Source: Microbispora hainanensis (GTDB taxonomy: Bacteria > Actinomycetota > Actinomycetes > Streptosporangiales > Streptosporangiaceae). From it: a stretch of DNA of 64,000 nucleotides. The stretch is taken from positions 7,750,001-7,814,000 of the forward strand of contig NZ_CP108086.1 in the NCBI RefSeq assembly GCF_036186745.1, in the 5' to 3' direction. The translations under genes were made by a program, and so were the position numbers. Positions 47,337-55,487 of this stretch are shown piece by piece (position 1 is the first letter of the stretch; each line of letters begins with the position of its first letter). Under the pieces are notes generated by a model. That model was not told where the DNA came from, made no database searches, and worked only from the letters and a program-made list of their open reading frames with translations.

Positions 47337-48302
47337 ATGCGGGCGGCACAGATCGTGGAGCCCGGCAGGCCGCCGGTGGTGGCCGACCTGCCCGTGCCCG
47401 TGGCCAGGCCCGGCGAGACCCTGGTCGAGGTCGGCGCCGCGCCGGTCACGCCGCTCGACCTGCTCTGCGCGAGCGGCACGTCCTACTTCGGCAGGCCGCG
47501 CACGCCGTACGTGCCGGGGGTGCAGGGGGCCGGCGTCGCCGGCGGGCGGCCGGTGTGGTTCGCGACCTCGGCCGGCATGGCCCCGGGCGACGGGAGCATG
47601 GCGCAGTTCGCGGCGGTGGCCGCGAAAGACCTCGTCGAACTGCCCCCGCAGGCCGATCCGGTCGCGGTGGCCGCGCTCGGGCTCTCGGCCGTCGCCGCGC
47701 ACATGGCGCTGACGTGGCGGGGCGAGCTCACCCCCGGCGAGCAGGTGGTGGTGCTCGGCGCGGGCGGCGTCGTCGGGCAGGCCGCCGTACGGATCGCGCG
47801 CATCGCCGGGGCCCGCAGGGTGATCGCCGGGGCCCGCTCCCCCGCCGCCCGCGAACGCGCCCGGCAGGCGGGCGCGGACGCCGTGGTGGCGCTCGACACC
47901 GACGACGTCGCCACGCTGGCCGCGCGCCTCGCCGAGGCCTGCGACGGGCCCGCCGACCTGGTGCTCGACCCGCTCTTCGGCCCGGCGGCGGCCGCCGCGG
48001 CCCGCACGCTGCGTCAGGGAGGCCGGTGGGTCCACCTGGGTTCCTCGGCCGGCGAGACCTGCCCGATCGACTCTTCCACGCTGCGCAGCAGGTCGCTGCG
48101 GCTGCTGGGATACACCAACAACGAGCTGACCCCCGAGCAGCGGGCCGCCTCGATCGTCTTCGTCGCCGAGCAGGCGGCGCTGGGACGGCTGTCCGTCGCC
48201 TACGAGACGATCCCGCTGGACGACGCCGGCGCCGCCTGGGAGCGCCAGGCGAGCGGCACCGCCTCAGGCCGGATCGTCCTCATCCCCGCCCCGGCGTCCT
48301 AG
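47337..48302 (+). CDS. MDR-family NADPH:quinone oxidoreductase-like protein
   Basis: A 321-aa zinc-independent medium-chain reductase/dehydrogenase. Seen: the catalytic-domain start with PYVPGVQGAGV, then GAGGVVGQAAV for NADPH binding and AGARSPAARER following. It lacks the structural-zinc cysteine cluster. Relatives reduce quinones or enoyl compounds. ATG 47337 follows GGGAGAGG. It is on the catabolic strand but behind a hairpin, so co-transcription is possible, not certain. Confidence 0.88.
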   Translation: MRAAQIVEPGRPPVVADLPVPVARPGETLVEVGAAPVTPLDLLCASGTSYFGRPRTPYVPGVQGAGVAGGRPVWFATSAGMAPGDGSMAQFAAVAAKDLVELPPQADPVAVAALGLSAVAAHMALTWRGELTPGEQVVVLGAGGVVGQAAVRIARIAGARRVIAGARSPAARERARQAGADAVVALDTDDVATLAARLAEACDGPADLVLDPLFGPAAAAAARTLRQGGRWVHLGSSAGETCPIDSSTLRSRSLRLLGYTNNELTPEQRAASIVFVAEQAALGRLSVAYETIPLDDAGAAWERQASGTASGRIVLIPAPAS

Positions 48303-48304
48303 AG

Positions 48305-48539
48305 ATGCCGGTGGAGGACGTACTCCACTGGCCAACGTGAGCTATGCGAAGGCGGACGCCACCGCTACTCGGAAGTCGCGTCGCTCTCCCCGGAGGAGAC
48401 GGCCGCCTTCGAGGCGCGCTACCTCGCTCGGGTCGCCGAGCTGCTGAACGAGCCGGACGCCTTCGACCTACCGGTCATGTACGTCTACGCCCGCAAGCCC
48501 GGGCCAGCGGGCCACCGCGAAGCGGCGGCCATGCCGTGA
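48305..48539 (+). pseudogene. remnant of a SAM methyltransferase C terminus
   Basis: A short MPVEDVLHW stretch (48305-48340) ends in a stop. In another frame, 48339-48539 reads RHRYSEVASLSPEE, then YLARVAELLNEP and LPVMYVYARKP, followed by a stop. This looks like the end of a trans-aconitate-methyltransferase-like gene, with DVLHW and a C-terminal VY-RKP. The SAM-binding part is absent and the two pieces are frame-shifted, so it is a decayed fragment between the oxidoreductase and IclR genes. Confidence 0.5.
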
Positions 48540-48550
48540 ACTGCGGTTCC

Positions 48551-49351
48551 CTAGGAGGCGGTGACCTGGGGCACGGACTCGTAGAGTGCCCAGTCGGCGC
48601 TGATCGCGCCCGCGGTCTTCAGCAGCAGCGGCAGGTGCTCCTCGGTCAGCTTCTCCAGGGAGGTCTCGGCGGCGTGGCTGTTGACGTTCACGGCCGCGAT
48701 GACGTTGCCGGAGCCGTCGCGCAGCGGCGCGGCCACCGAGCGGATCCCGAGCGCGAGCTGCTCGTCGGTCAGCGCCCAGCCCTTCGCCCGCACCTCGCGC
48801 AGCACGGCGTCGCGCTCCTGCGGACCGGGCCGCCAGCGCGGCTCGATGCCCGACCTGCTCGGCTCCGCCAGCACCCGCTCCAGCTCGTCCGGCGGCAGCG
48901 CCGCCAGCAGCACCTTGCCCAGGGACGTCTGCATCGCGGGGAACCGCGTCCCGATCTGCACCGACAGCGCGACGATCTTCGGCACGGCTACGCGGGCGAC
49001 GTACACGATGTCGGACCCGTCGAGCTGGGCGATCGACGACGACTCGTTCGTCTGGGCGACGAGCCGTTCCAGGTGCGGCCGGGCCACCTCCCACAGGCCC
49101 ATGGAGCGGATGTAGGAGACGCCGAGTTCGATCACCCGCGGGGTGAGGGCGAAACCGCCCTGCGCCGAGCGGGCGTACCCCAGCTCCTGCAGCGTGAGCA
49201 GGATGCGCCGCGCGGTGGGCCGGGCCAGACCGGTCGCCGCCGCCACCTCGGTCAGGGACATCACCGGACGGCCCGGCTGGAACGCCCTGATGACATCGAG
49301 GCCGCGCGCGAGCGCCTCGATGAAGTCAGGTCCGGTGTCGCCTCGTGCCAT
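48551..49351 (-). CDS. IclR-family transcriptional regulator
   Basis: A 266-aa regulator. It has an N-terminal winged helix-turn-helix (TEVAAATGLARPTARRILLTL) and a C-terminal IclR effector domain with the conserved TSLGKVLLA and AAVNVNS segments. It resembles PcaR/PobR-type regulators of aromatic catabolism. ATG 49351 follows GAAGAGG. It is convergent with the catabolic operon, and a TGTCCG-N5-CGG dyad lies upstream of its own start, so it probably controls that operon, the amidohydrolase and itself. Confidence 0.93.
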   Translation of the reverse strand: MARGDTGPDFIEALARGLDVIRAFQPGRPVMSLTEVAAATGLARPTARRILLTLQELGYARSAQGGFALTPRVIELGVSYIRSMGLWEVARPHLERLVAQTNESSSIAQLDGSDIVYVARVAVPKIVALSVQIGTRFPAMQTSLGKVLLAALPPDELERVLAEPSRSGIEPRWRPGPQERDAVLREVRAKGWALTDEQLALGIRSVAAPLRDGSGNVIAAVNVNSHAAETSLEKLTEEHLPLLLKTAGAISADWALYESVPQVTAS

Positions 49352-49408
49352 GAACGCCTCTTCCGCTCGAACTCGCCGAGTCAACCTTAGACCCTGCCCA
49401 CGGCCGAC

Positions 49409-49425
49409 TGTCCGCCTGTCGGCGC
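49409..49425. promoter_or_regulatory. IclR-type operator candidate 3 (autoregulatory)
   Basis: TGTCCG-CCTGT-CGGCGC keeps the left arm and the first three bases of the right arm of the dyad at 43929. It lies 58 nt upstream of the IclR start codon. Confidence 0.4.
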
Positions 49426-49505
49426 TCTGCGTGGTCAGAGATGACCAGCGTCACACCGCCGTAACACGCCCAGCCGGTGGTTGACAGGCCGTTGCATGAC
49501 CGCCA

Positions 49506-49523
49506 TGCGGACCTCTGTCCGCA
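49506..49523. promoter_or_regulatory. perfect palindrome before the secreted esterase
   Basis: TGCGGAC-CTCT-GTCCGCA is a perfect 7-bp inverted repeat about 124 nt upstream of the esterase ATG. It shares the GTCCG core with the IclR-type dyads but in a different arrangement, so its owner is unclear. Confidence 0.4.
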
Positions 49524-49646
49524 CGAGCGGCGCGCTAACAACGCCATGACAGGACCATGAGAAGTGTGTCCGGCCGCCATGTCGGGAGGATCACCGGCGA
49601 CCTACCGTGCGCGGAAAGGATCGGTGCGCCAGGTCAAGGAGCCCCC

Positions 49647-50930
49647 ATGGTCACGTCCTTCCCCGTACGGCCGCCGCGAGCGGCCCTCGCCCTCACGACC
49701 CTCCTGCTCGTCCTCGCCGGCCTGCTCGGCACGGCCCTGATCCCCCCGCCCGCGCGGGCCGCCTCGCTGACGCAGGTCGGCTCCTTCGGATCCAACCCCG
49801 GCAACCTGGCGATGTACGCCTACCGCCCTGACAACCTGCCCGCAGGCCGTCCGCTCGTCGTCCTGCTGCACGGCTGCACGCAGAACGCGAGCGGCTACTT
49901 CGCCGACTCGGGGTGGCGCAAGTACGCCGACCAGTGGGGCTTCGCCCTGGTGCTGCCGCAGACCTCCAGCTCCAACAACTCGTCGAGCTGCTTCAACTGG
50001 TTCCAGACCGGCGACACCACGAGAGGGCAGGGCGAGGCCGCGTCCATCCGCGCCATGGTGGCGTACGCGGTCGCCAACTACGGGACCGACCCCGCGCGGG
50101 TCTACGTGTCCGGGCTGTCGGCGGGCGGGGCGATGTCCGCCGTCATGCTGGCGACGTACCCGGACGTCTTCGCCGCCGGATCGATCGGGGCCGGCCTGGC
50201 CTACCGCTGCGCGAGCAGCCTGCTCGAGGCGTCCGGCTGCCAGTACGGCCCGACGAGCAGGACCCCGCAGCAGTGGGGTGACCTGGTGCGGAACGCCTAT
50301 CCGGGCTACTCCGGGCCGTACCCGCGAGTGGCCGTCTGGCAGGGCCAGTCCGACTACACGGTCGTGCCCGCCAACGGCGCCCAGCTGCGCGACCAGTGGA
50401 CGAACGTGCGGGGCGTCTCCCAGACTCCGGCCTCCACCAGGTCGCTCACCGGTGGCACGACCCTCAAGGTGTACGGCGACGACGACGTGCGCCTCTACGA
50501 GATCAGCGGCATGGGCCACGGCCTGCCGGTCGATCCGGGCGGCGCGGCCGACCAGTGCGGGGCCACCGCGGCGTACTTCCTCGACACGATCTGCTCGGCC
50601 TACCACGACGCCCGTTTCTTCGGCCTTGACGGCGGCGCGCAGCCCAGCCCCTCGCCGAGCGCCACGCCCAGCCCGTCCCCCAGCGCCGGTCTTTCGCCCA
50701 GCCCTTCGCCGAGTCCTTCGCCGAGTCCTTCGCCGAGTGCCACGCCGCCGGGCACGTGCGTACGGGCCAGCAACTACGCCCACACCACCGCCGGGCGGGC
50801 GTACCAGTCGGGCGGCTACACCTATGCCAAGGGGTCGAACGACGCGATGGGCCTGTGGAACACCTTCACCACGCACGCGCTGCGCCAGACCGGCCCGGAC
50901 TACTGGGTGCTCGCCGACGGCCAGTGCTGA
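49647..50930 (+). CDS. secreted PHB-depolymerase/feruloyl-esterase family (CE1) protein
   Basis: A 427-aa exported esterase. It has a signal peptide (~1-40, long hydrophobic core, cleavage near ARAAS), then an alpha/beta hydrolase domain with LLHGCTQNA, the nucleophile in GLSAGGAMS and the histidine in GMGHGLPVD. The family cleaves polyhydroxybutyrate or feruloyl esters outside the cell. A repeated Pro-Ser linker (~residues 330-370) leads to a C-terminal ~57-residue domain bounded by two cysteines, probably for substrate or wall binding. ATG 49647 follows AAGGAG. A strong hairpin follows the gene. Confidence 0.92.
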   Translation: MVTSFPVRPPRAALALTTLLLVLAGLLGTALIPPPARAASLTQVGSFGSNPGNLAMYAYRPDNLPAGRPLVVLLHGCTQNASGYFADSGWRKYADQWGFALVLPQTSSSNNSSSCFNWFQTGDTTRGQGEAASIRAMVAYAVANYGTDPARVYVSGLSAGGAMSAVMLATYPDVFAAGSIGAGLAYRCASSLLEASGCQYGPTSRTPQQWGDLVRNAYPGYSGPYPRVAVWQGQSDYTVVPANGAQLRDQWTNVRGVSQTPASTRSLTGGTTLKVYGDDDVRLYEISGMGHGLPVDPGGAADQCGATAAYFLDTICSAYHDARFFGLDGGAQPSPSPSATPSPSPSAGLSPSPSPSPSPSPSPSATPPGTCVRASNYAHTTAGRAYQSGGYTYAKGSNDAMGLWNTFTTHALRQTGPDYWVLADGQC

Positions 50931-50935
50931 ACCTG

Positions 50936-50982
50936 CCGCGCCCCGGGCCCCGCTCCCCGATAGGCCGGGGCCCGGGGCGCGG
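50936..50982. terminator. strong terminator between convergent genes
   Basis: A perfect 17-bp stem (50936-50952 with 50966-50982) with a 13-nt loop lies between the esterase stop and the stop of the ArsR-SRPBCC gene, so it can serve both. Confidence 0.85.
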
Positions 50983-50990
50983 CCCACGCG

Positions 50991-51794
50991 TCACACGCTC
51001 ACGGCCGGCAGGGGCTCACCCGTCTCCAGCAGGGTCTTGAGCGCGGACAGCACCTGGGGCCAGCCCCCGGCGACCATCTCGCGCAGGGTGCTGCCGGGTT
51101 CGAAGCCGTCGTGGACGACCGTCAGCTTGACCGTCTCCCCCATCTGCTCGATCTCGAACGTCACCCGCGACCTGCGCTCCCCCTTCAGCTTGGCGAGCAC
51201 GTCCTCCCCCAGGCCGACCGCCTCGGCCCACTCGGGGGTGAGGGAGTGCCAGGTGTAGGAGAGCCTGCGGCCGGGGTCGGACTCGACGACCACCTGCTCG
51301 GGATCGGTGATCGCCACACCGCCCTGGTGCCAGGTCATCGGCGCCCCCGTCTGCCAGTCGGTGTCGAAGGACAGTCCCCAGTAGCGCCGAGTGAAGCCGG
51401 GGTCGGTGAGTGCCTGCCACAGCCGCTCGGGCGTGGTCTTGATGTAGGTGGTGTAGACGAACTCGGGGTTGCTCATCGGCTCCTGCTCCAATGCGTTCTT
51501 GAGATCGGCGAGAGCACGGGCCCGCTCGCGGTCGAACCTGCTCATCCAGCGGTCCGCGATGGCGTTGATGGGCACGGCGTTGAGGTAGTGCAGCTTCTCC
51601 CGGCCACGCCACACCGTGGTCACGAGGTTCGCCGCCTCCAGCACCGCCAGGTGCTTGCTGACCGACTGCCGCGCCATGTCCAGCCCCGCGCACAGTTCGC
51701 GCAGCGTCTGGCCGTTGCGGGCGTTCAGGCTGTCCAGCAACCTGCGGCGGCTGGCGTCGGCCAGCGCCTTGAACACTTCGTCCATCTTCCCCAT
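50991..51794 (-). CDS. ArsR-family regulator fused to an SRPBCC (AHSA1) domain
   Basis: A 267-aa single-chain fusion. The N-terminal ~100 residues are an ArsR winged helix (VFKALADASRRRLLDSL, then LRELCAGLDMARQSVSKHL) without the metal-binding cysteine box. From ~115 there is an SRPBCC/START-like ligand-binding domain (FVYTTYIKTTPERLWQALTDP). These two are often neighbouring genes; here they are one, which suggests that ligand binding in the SRPBCC pocket directly controls DNA binding. Start choice is between ATG 51794 and 51785; the upstream in-frame ATGs lie inside the palindromes and are unlikely. It is probably self-repressed. Confidence 0.88.
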   Translation of the reverse strand: MGKMDEVFKALADASRRRLLDSLNARNGQTLRELCAGLDMARQSVSKHLAVLEAANLVTTVWRGREKLHYLNAVPINAIADRWMSRFDRERARALADLKNALEQEPMSNPEFVYTTYIKTTPERLWQALTDPGFTRRYWGLSFDTDWQTGAPMTWHQGGVAITDPEQVVVESDPGRRLSYTWHSLTPEWAEAVGLGEDVLAKLKGERRSRVTFEIEQMGETVKLTVVHDGFEPGSTLREMVAGGWPQVLSALKTLLETGEPLPAVSV

Positions 51795-51802
51795 CCCGGA
51801 CA

Positions 51803-51846
51803 TGCAGCCCTTTGGCTGCATGAACGATAGGCAGCCGTACGGCTGC
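51803..51846. promoter_or_regulatory. paired operator palindromes before the ArsR-SRPBCC gene
   Basis: TGCAGCC-CTTT-GGCTGCA (51803-51820) and GCAGCCGTACGGCTGC (51831-51846) are perfect dyads sharing GCAGCC half-sites. Their centres are 27 bp apart, and they lie immediately upstream of the start codon. This is typical placement for autorepression by an ArsR-type dimer. Confidence 0.75.
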
Positions 51847-52042
51847 ATGTCAACCTCGCCCGATGATCAGGGACAGGAGCGCAACGCTCCACAAATGGGG
51901 GTGAATAGGGCAACAGACCGGTGGTCGATATGTATGTCGCGCCCCGGAATCAGTCCGTCATTACTCTCCTCCGTCATTTATGTCGCCGCCACTTTCGGAT
52001 CGACACAAGGCGTTACCAACCGTGTATGCACACGTCATTGGT

Positions 52043-52059
52043 AAGACCACGGCGGTCTT
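52043..52059 (+). terminator. small hairpin with T-tract in the 51.8-52.1 kb gap
   Basis: AAGACC-ACGGC-GGTCTT is a 6-bp stem running into TTTT, 70 nt before the next ATG. It could be a terminator, a leader attenuator or an operator. The rest of the 51847-52128 gap is comparatively AT-rich and shows only a short CGTGT-ATGC-ACACG dyad at 52021-52034. Confidence 0.35.
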
Positions 52060-52128
52060 TTACGGTGAGGTTCCCGCCGGCCCGTGGAGGAGTTCCGGAT
52101 CGACGGCACGACAAGGAGGGGATTTCTC

Positions 52129-52788
52129 ATGAAGACACGGAAATTCCGATTAGCGGCGGCAGCGGTCTCGGTGACCGCGGTCCTCGGGGCGGTGGTCCCG
52201 TCCGGCCCGGCGGCCGGCGCACAGTCCGCCCTGCGGATCTATCGTGGCACCGCCACCGTGGTGGTCGACGTCTACGACTACTGCGGAGGTCCCCTCTGGG
52301 GCGAGCACCGGTTCGTCGGCACCAGCCGATACAAGGCGGCCGCGAAATTCGTCACCGGTCCACGCAAGTCCGCCGCGGGCAGGGTCGAACGCAACCCCTT
52401 CTACTGGGAGTTCTATGTGGGCGACATCGGAGCGCTCGGATCCTTCCAGTTCGGCTCCGCCCACGTTGTCACCGCGTCGGCCCGCGATCTCGGCGGTAAC
52501 GTACGCGACCCGAAACTCCTGCTGGGCTACTGGGTCACCAGCCGATCGGGCACCTCCTGGTCCGGCAAGCTGGTCGACAGCCACCGCGCCGAAGGGGCCA
52601 CGTTCAACCATTTCTACGGCGAGAAGACCATCGTCCCCTGCCGCGATCTCGGCACGTCTCGTTTCCTCTACGCCGTCAACGCCGGGGCCACGGTCTCGGG
52701 CCGGGTGAGCTCGGGGAGCGCGGCGTTCACCATCCGCGGCTCGACCTACGGCGACAACTACCGGTTCAGGATCACGTTCAACGGCTGA
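52129..52788 (+). CDS. secreted protein of unknown function
   Basis: A 219-aa exported protein not assigned to a family. The signal peptide is clear (MKTRKFRLAAAAVSVTAVLG, cleavage near AGAQS). The mature part is beta-rich, with aromatic repeats such as NPFYWEFYVG and HFYGEKTIVPCRD, two cysteines that could form a disulfide, and a C-terminal YRFRITF strand. ATG 52129 follows AAGGAGGGG. It is on the same strand as, and just before, the DUF305 gene, so both may act outside the membrane. Confidence 0.8.
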   Translation: MKTRKFRLAAAAVSVTAVLGAVVPSGPAAGAQSALRIYRGTATVVVDVYDYCGGPLWGEHRFVGTSRYKAAAKFVTGPRKSAAGRVERNPFYWEFYVGDIGALGSFQFGSAHVVTASARDLGGNVRDPKLLLGYWVTSRSGTSWSGKLVDSHRAEGATFNHFYGEKTIVPCRDLGTSRFLYAVNAGATVSGRVSSGSAAFTIRGSTYGDNYRFRITFNG

Positions 52789-52938
52789 CGGGAACGTTCC
52801 ACGGGTACGACAGGAGGACCAGGTTCGCCACACGGTTCGTGCGGCGACGGCGCACCGGGGGTGGCGCCGCCGCCGGCACCGCGGGCGGGGCGGCGCCGGT
52901 CCTCGACCAGCCGCCGGGACGTACGGAGGTGTTGGCCG

Positions 52939-53586
52939 ATGAACGGACGTGTCCTGCCGGTCGCCCTGCTGACAGCCGGTCTGCTGGCCGGCACGGGCGG
53001 CGCGTACGGCACCGCCGCCTCGGCCGCGACGCCTTCCTCACCCGGTGTGCCCACCGCGCCCAGCGACCCGACGCCGACGCCGACGCCGCCGCCGACAACG
53101 CCGCCGACAACGACGGCCGACCACAACGACCAGGACGTCATGTTCGCCCGGATGATGATCCCCCATCATCAGCAGGCGGTGGAGATGGGGCGACTGGCCG
53201 AAGACCGGGCGGCGGACGCCCGGGTCGCGCGGCTCGCCCGGCGGATCGAGGCCGCGCAGGCTCCCGAGATCCGGACGATGAGCGGCTGGCTCACGACCTG
53301 GGGCGAACAGGTGCCCGGGGAGAGCCCGGCGCCGACGCATCACGCCATGCCCGGGATGATGTCCCCCGAGGACATGCGGCGTCTCGAAGGGCTGTCCGGA
53401 CGGGACTTCGACCGGGCCTTCCTCACGATGATGATCCGGCACCACGAAGGCGCCGTCACCATGGCGCGCGACGAGCTGAGCGGCGGAAGCTACGAGCCGG
53501 CGCGTAGGCTGGCGGAGTCGATCATCTCCAGCCAGTCGGCCGAGATCAAGGAGATGAAGAGCATGCTGAGCGGCCTGCCTGGTTGA
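52939..53586 (+). CDS. secreted DUF305-family protein
   Basis: A 215-aa exported protein of the DUF305 (ferritin-like four-helix) group. It has a signal peptide (~1-30), a Pro/Thr-rich spacer, then two copies of the family motif, MMIPHHQQAVEM and MMIRHHEGAVTM, separated by a helix. A methionine- and histidine-rich middle (HHAMPGMM) suggests copper or other metal binding. The family is often found near copper or redox functions; its activity is not established. ATG 52939 follows GGAGG. Confidence 0.92.
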   Translation: MNGRVLPVALLTAGLLAGTGGAYGTAASAATPSSPGVPTAPSDPTPTPTPPPTTPPTTTADHNDQDVMFARMMIPHHQQAVEMGRLAEDRAADARVARLARRIEAAQAPEIRTMSGWLTTWGEQVPGESPAPTHHAMPGMMSPEDMRRLEGLSGRDFDRAFLTMMIRHHEGAVTMARDELSGGSYEPARRLAESIISSQSAEIKEMKSMLSGLPG

Positions 53587-53683
53587 CCTGCCGGGTCAGC
53601 ATGCCGGGTCAGGGCACCGTGACGGCCCGGACCGGCGCCGTGCTCGCCGTGGCAGTCGCCACGGCGGAAGCGGCGAGCACGGC

Positions 53684-53831
53684 GCCGTCGAACACGTCGC
53701 CGTCGAACACGTCGCCGACGAGCGTGGCGCCGTCGAGTATGGCGTTCGAAGCCCTGGCCGTTTCGGACCGGCCGGAGGTTCCCCTGATCGGGCCGGAGAT
53801 CGCCAGGGCCGGGCCGGAGATCGCCAGGGCC
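53684..53831. repeat. short direct repeats in the gap after the DUF305 gene
   Basis: A 15-bp unit GCCGTCGAACACGTC is repeated in tandem at 53684-53713, and a ~21-bp unit containing GGAGATCGCCAGGGCC is repeated at about 53790-53831. I see no supportable gene in 53587-53896; a short plus-strand reading there is driven by the repeats. Confidence 0.6.
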
Positions 53832-53896
53832 GGGCCGGAGGTCCCAAGGCCCGGGCTGGAGTCCCTATGAGCGGCGGGAGATCCGGAAGGGGGAGG

Positions 53897-54610
53897 TCAC
53901 CCGCGCTTGCGGTGCCGTCCGTCGGACGACGCCGCCGCGGTCTTGACCCGTATCCCGGTCACGGCGGTGGAGACCACCGCGAACAGCAGACCGGCCGACA
54001 GGACGGCGTCGCCCGGCGAGCACACGATGTCGAGCGGCTTCCCCTGCGTGGCCGCCATGTTCCTGGTGGCGGGCGCAGCGGCGCTCTGGACGCTCGCGTT
54101 CACGGCCGCCATGGGCTGGATCGTCACCGGCGTCTTCGGCGTCACCTTGACCTTGCGCGGCAGGCCGTACCCGACGATCGTGCTCGTGTCGCGGACCTTG
54201 CGCTTCAGCCACACGCCGTCGACGTTGCCCTCGATCGTGTGGACCTTCCGGCCGACGACCTTCTCGACGATGCCGACGTGGTCGATGTCGCGGATCTTCT
54301 TGGACCCTGACCAGGCGAAGAAGACCACGGCGCCCGGCTCGGGCTTGTCGCTCCAGGCGTGGTGCTTCTCGAACCACTTGGCGTGCCGCGTGGTCAGCGC
54401 GAACTCGCCGACATGGTCCTGCACCCCGGCCCGGTCGGCCGCCCAGGAGACGAACATGTCGCACCACGGGGCGGCCTTGAAGTCGGGGTCCTTGGCGACG
54501 TTTTCGGCGTACCACTCGCCGAACTTGGTGTGTTTCCCGGCTCGTTCGCGGTAGCCCAGCTCGGGGCGTACGGCGTCGAGCAGCTGTCGAGCTATCGGAT
54601 CGGTGGAAAT
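53897..54610 (-). CDS. CHAP-domain cell-wall amidase/endopeptidase-like protein
   Basis: A 237-aa protein. Its N-terminal CHAP domain has the catalytic Cys in APWCDMFVSWA, the His in DIDHVGIVE and the polar residue in IEGNVDG. A Pro/Ala-rich linker and one C-terminal hydrophobic segment (LSAGLLFAVVSTAV) with basic tail suggest membrane association. It would cleave peptidoglycan stem peptides. The first in-frame ATG (54457) would remove the catalytic Cys region. I therefore place the start at ATT 54610, which has GAGGAG at 6 nt and gives the expected opening STDPIARQLLD. A one-base error in a C-run beside an out-of-frame ATG is the alternative. The upstream leader contains a c-di-AMP riboswitch. 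Confidence 0.8.
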   Translation of the reverse strand: MSTDPIARQLLDAVRPELGYRERAGKHTKFGEWYAENVAKDPDFKAAPWCDMFVSWAADRAGVQDHVGEFALTTRHAKWFEKHHAWSDKPEPGAVVFFAWSGSKKIRDIDHVGIVEKVVGRKVHTIEGNVDGVWLKRKVRDTSTIVGYGLPRKVKVTPKTPVTIQPMAAVNASVQSAAAPATRNMAATQGKPLDIVCSPGDAVLSAGLLFAVVSTAVTGIRVKTAAASSDGRHRKRG

Positions 54611-54841
54611 CGGGGGCTCCTCATGGCGCGCTTCGAGACATGACGAACCGGCCCGCGGGCGTGCGGCATGACGGCATGACCGTCCGGGGACACGCCACGG
54701 CGGGGCGGAATCAGAAACGGGAGATGTGGCAGCCCGTCACGGGCGCGCCATCACCCCGGAAGCCTGGAGACGTTCCAGGGCGGGCAGGTGGTCCGGCGAC
54801 ACGACGCGGACCGGGTGGGCAGGTGGAGCCGACACTCCACG

Positions 54842-54980
54842 CTCTCCTCTCCTTGGCCGCCTACCGGGTTAGCTGACGGGTTCGGGCCAGGAGTAGCCCT
54901 ACCGGATGGTCCGGATTCACCCCAAGAGACGTGGGTCCCCGGTTCCCGGGATCGATGACTTCCGGGATTCGGCGGTCGCC
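54842..54980 (-). ncRNA. ydaO-type c-di-AMP riboswitch
   Basis: The minus strand contains the actinobacterial ydaO/yuaA signature in order: GAATCCC near 54975, TTGGGGTGAATCC near 54925, GTAGGGCTACTCC, then CCGAACCCGTCAGCTAACC and CGGTAGGCGGCCAAGGAGAG ending near 54842. This class binds cyclic di-AMP and usually switches off downstream cell-wall hydrolase genes. It lies about 230 nt upstream of the CHAP gene on the same strand, which is the expected target. Confidence 0.85.
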
Positions 54981-55160
54981 GGTCGTCCTCGGGTTGAGGA
55001 CCGCTCACCGGCGAGACACACGGGAAGCTTAGTAGATAACAAGTAAGACACGGCCAAATGGCCTGTAAAGGGGATCATCCCGGCTGTCGCCGTTCCCTGC
55101 TTCCGCAGGTCCTCACGGTCGCGGGCCGCCCGCGGTGAGATGCGCCACACCACGCCGTAC

Positions 55161-55415
55161 GGCGCGGCTCTGCCAGCGCGGGTCTGCCGGCGCGGGGTCT
55201 GCCGGCGCGGCTCTGCCAGCGCGGGCCTGCTCGCGCGTGTCTGCCGGCGCGGGGTCTGCTGGGCCGAGTGCCGACGCGGTCGAGGGCTTCCGGCTGTCTT
55301 GGCGCTCCCCTCGCTCGCGTAGTCGCCGGGTCTGTCCGCGCGTCAGCCTGGGCCTGCCCTGCGCATCGCCCACGCTCCCGCCTCACGCCTCACGCCTCAC
55401 GCCTCACGCCTCACG
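55161..55415. repeat. low-complexity repeats, 55.1-55.5 kb
   Basis: 55161-55260 is a run of degenerate 14-17-bp units of the type CTGCCGGCGCGGGT. 55381-55415 is five exact copies of CCTCACG. No gene is supportable between the riboswitch and the HNH gene stop at 55488. Confidence 0.7.
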
Positions 55416-55487
55416 CCCGCAGCCTCCGGGGCCGGTCCGTGCGTCGCCCGGGCCGGCCTGTGGGTCCTCCACCGCCTGCCTCCCGCC

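Noticed and set aside
53583-53870. 95-codon plus-strand open frame after the DUF305 gene
   Set aside because: It consists of two sets of direct repeats, has no ribosome site and shows no family resemblance.
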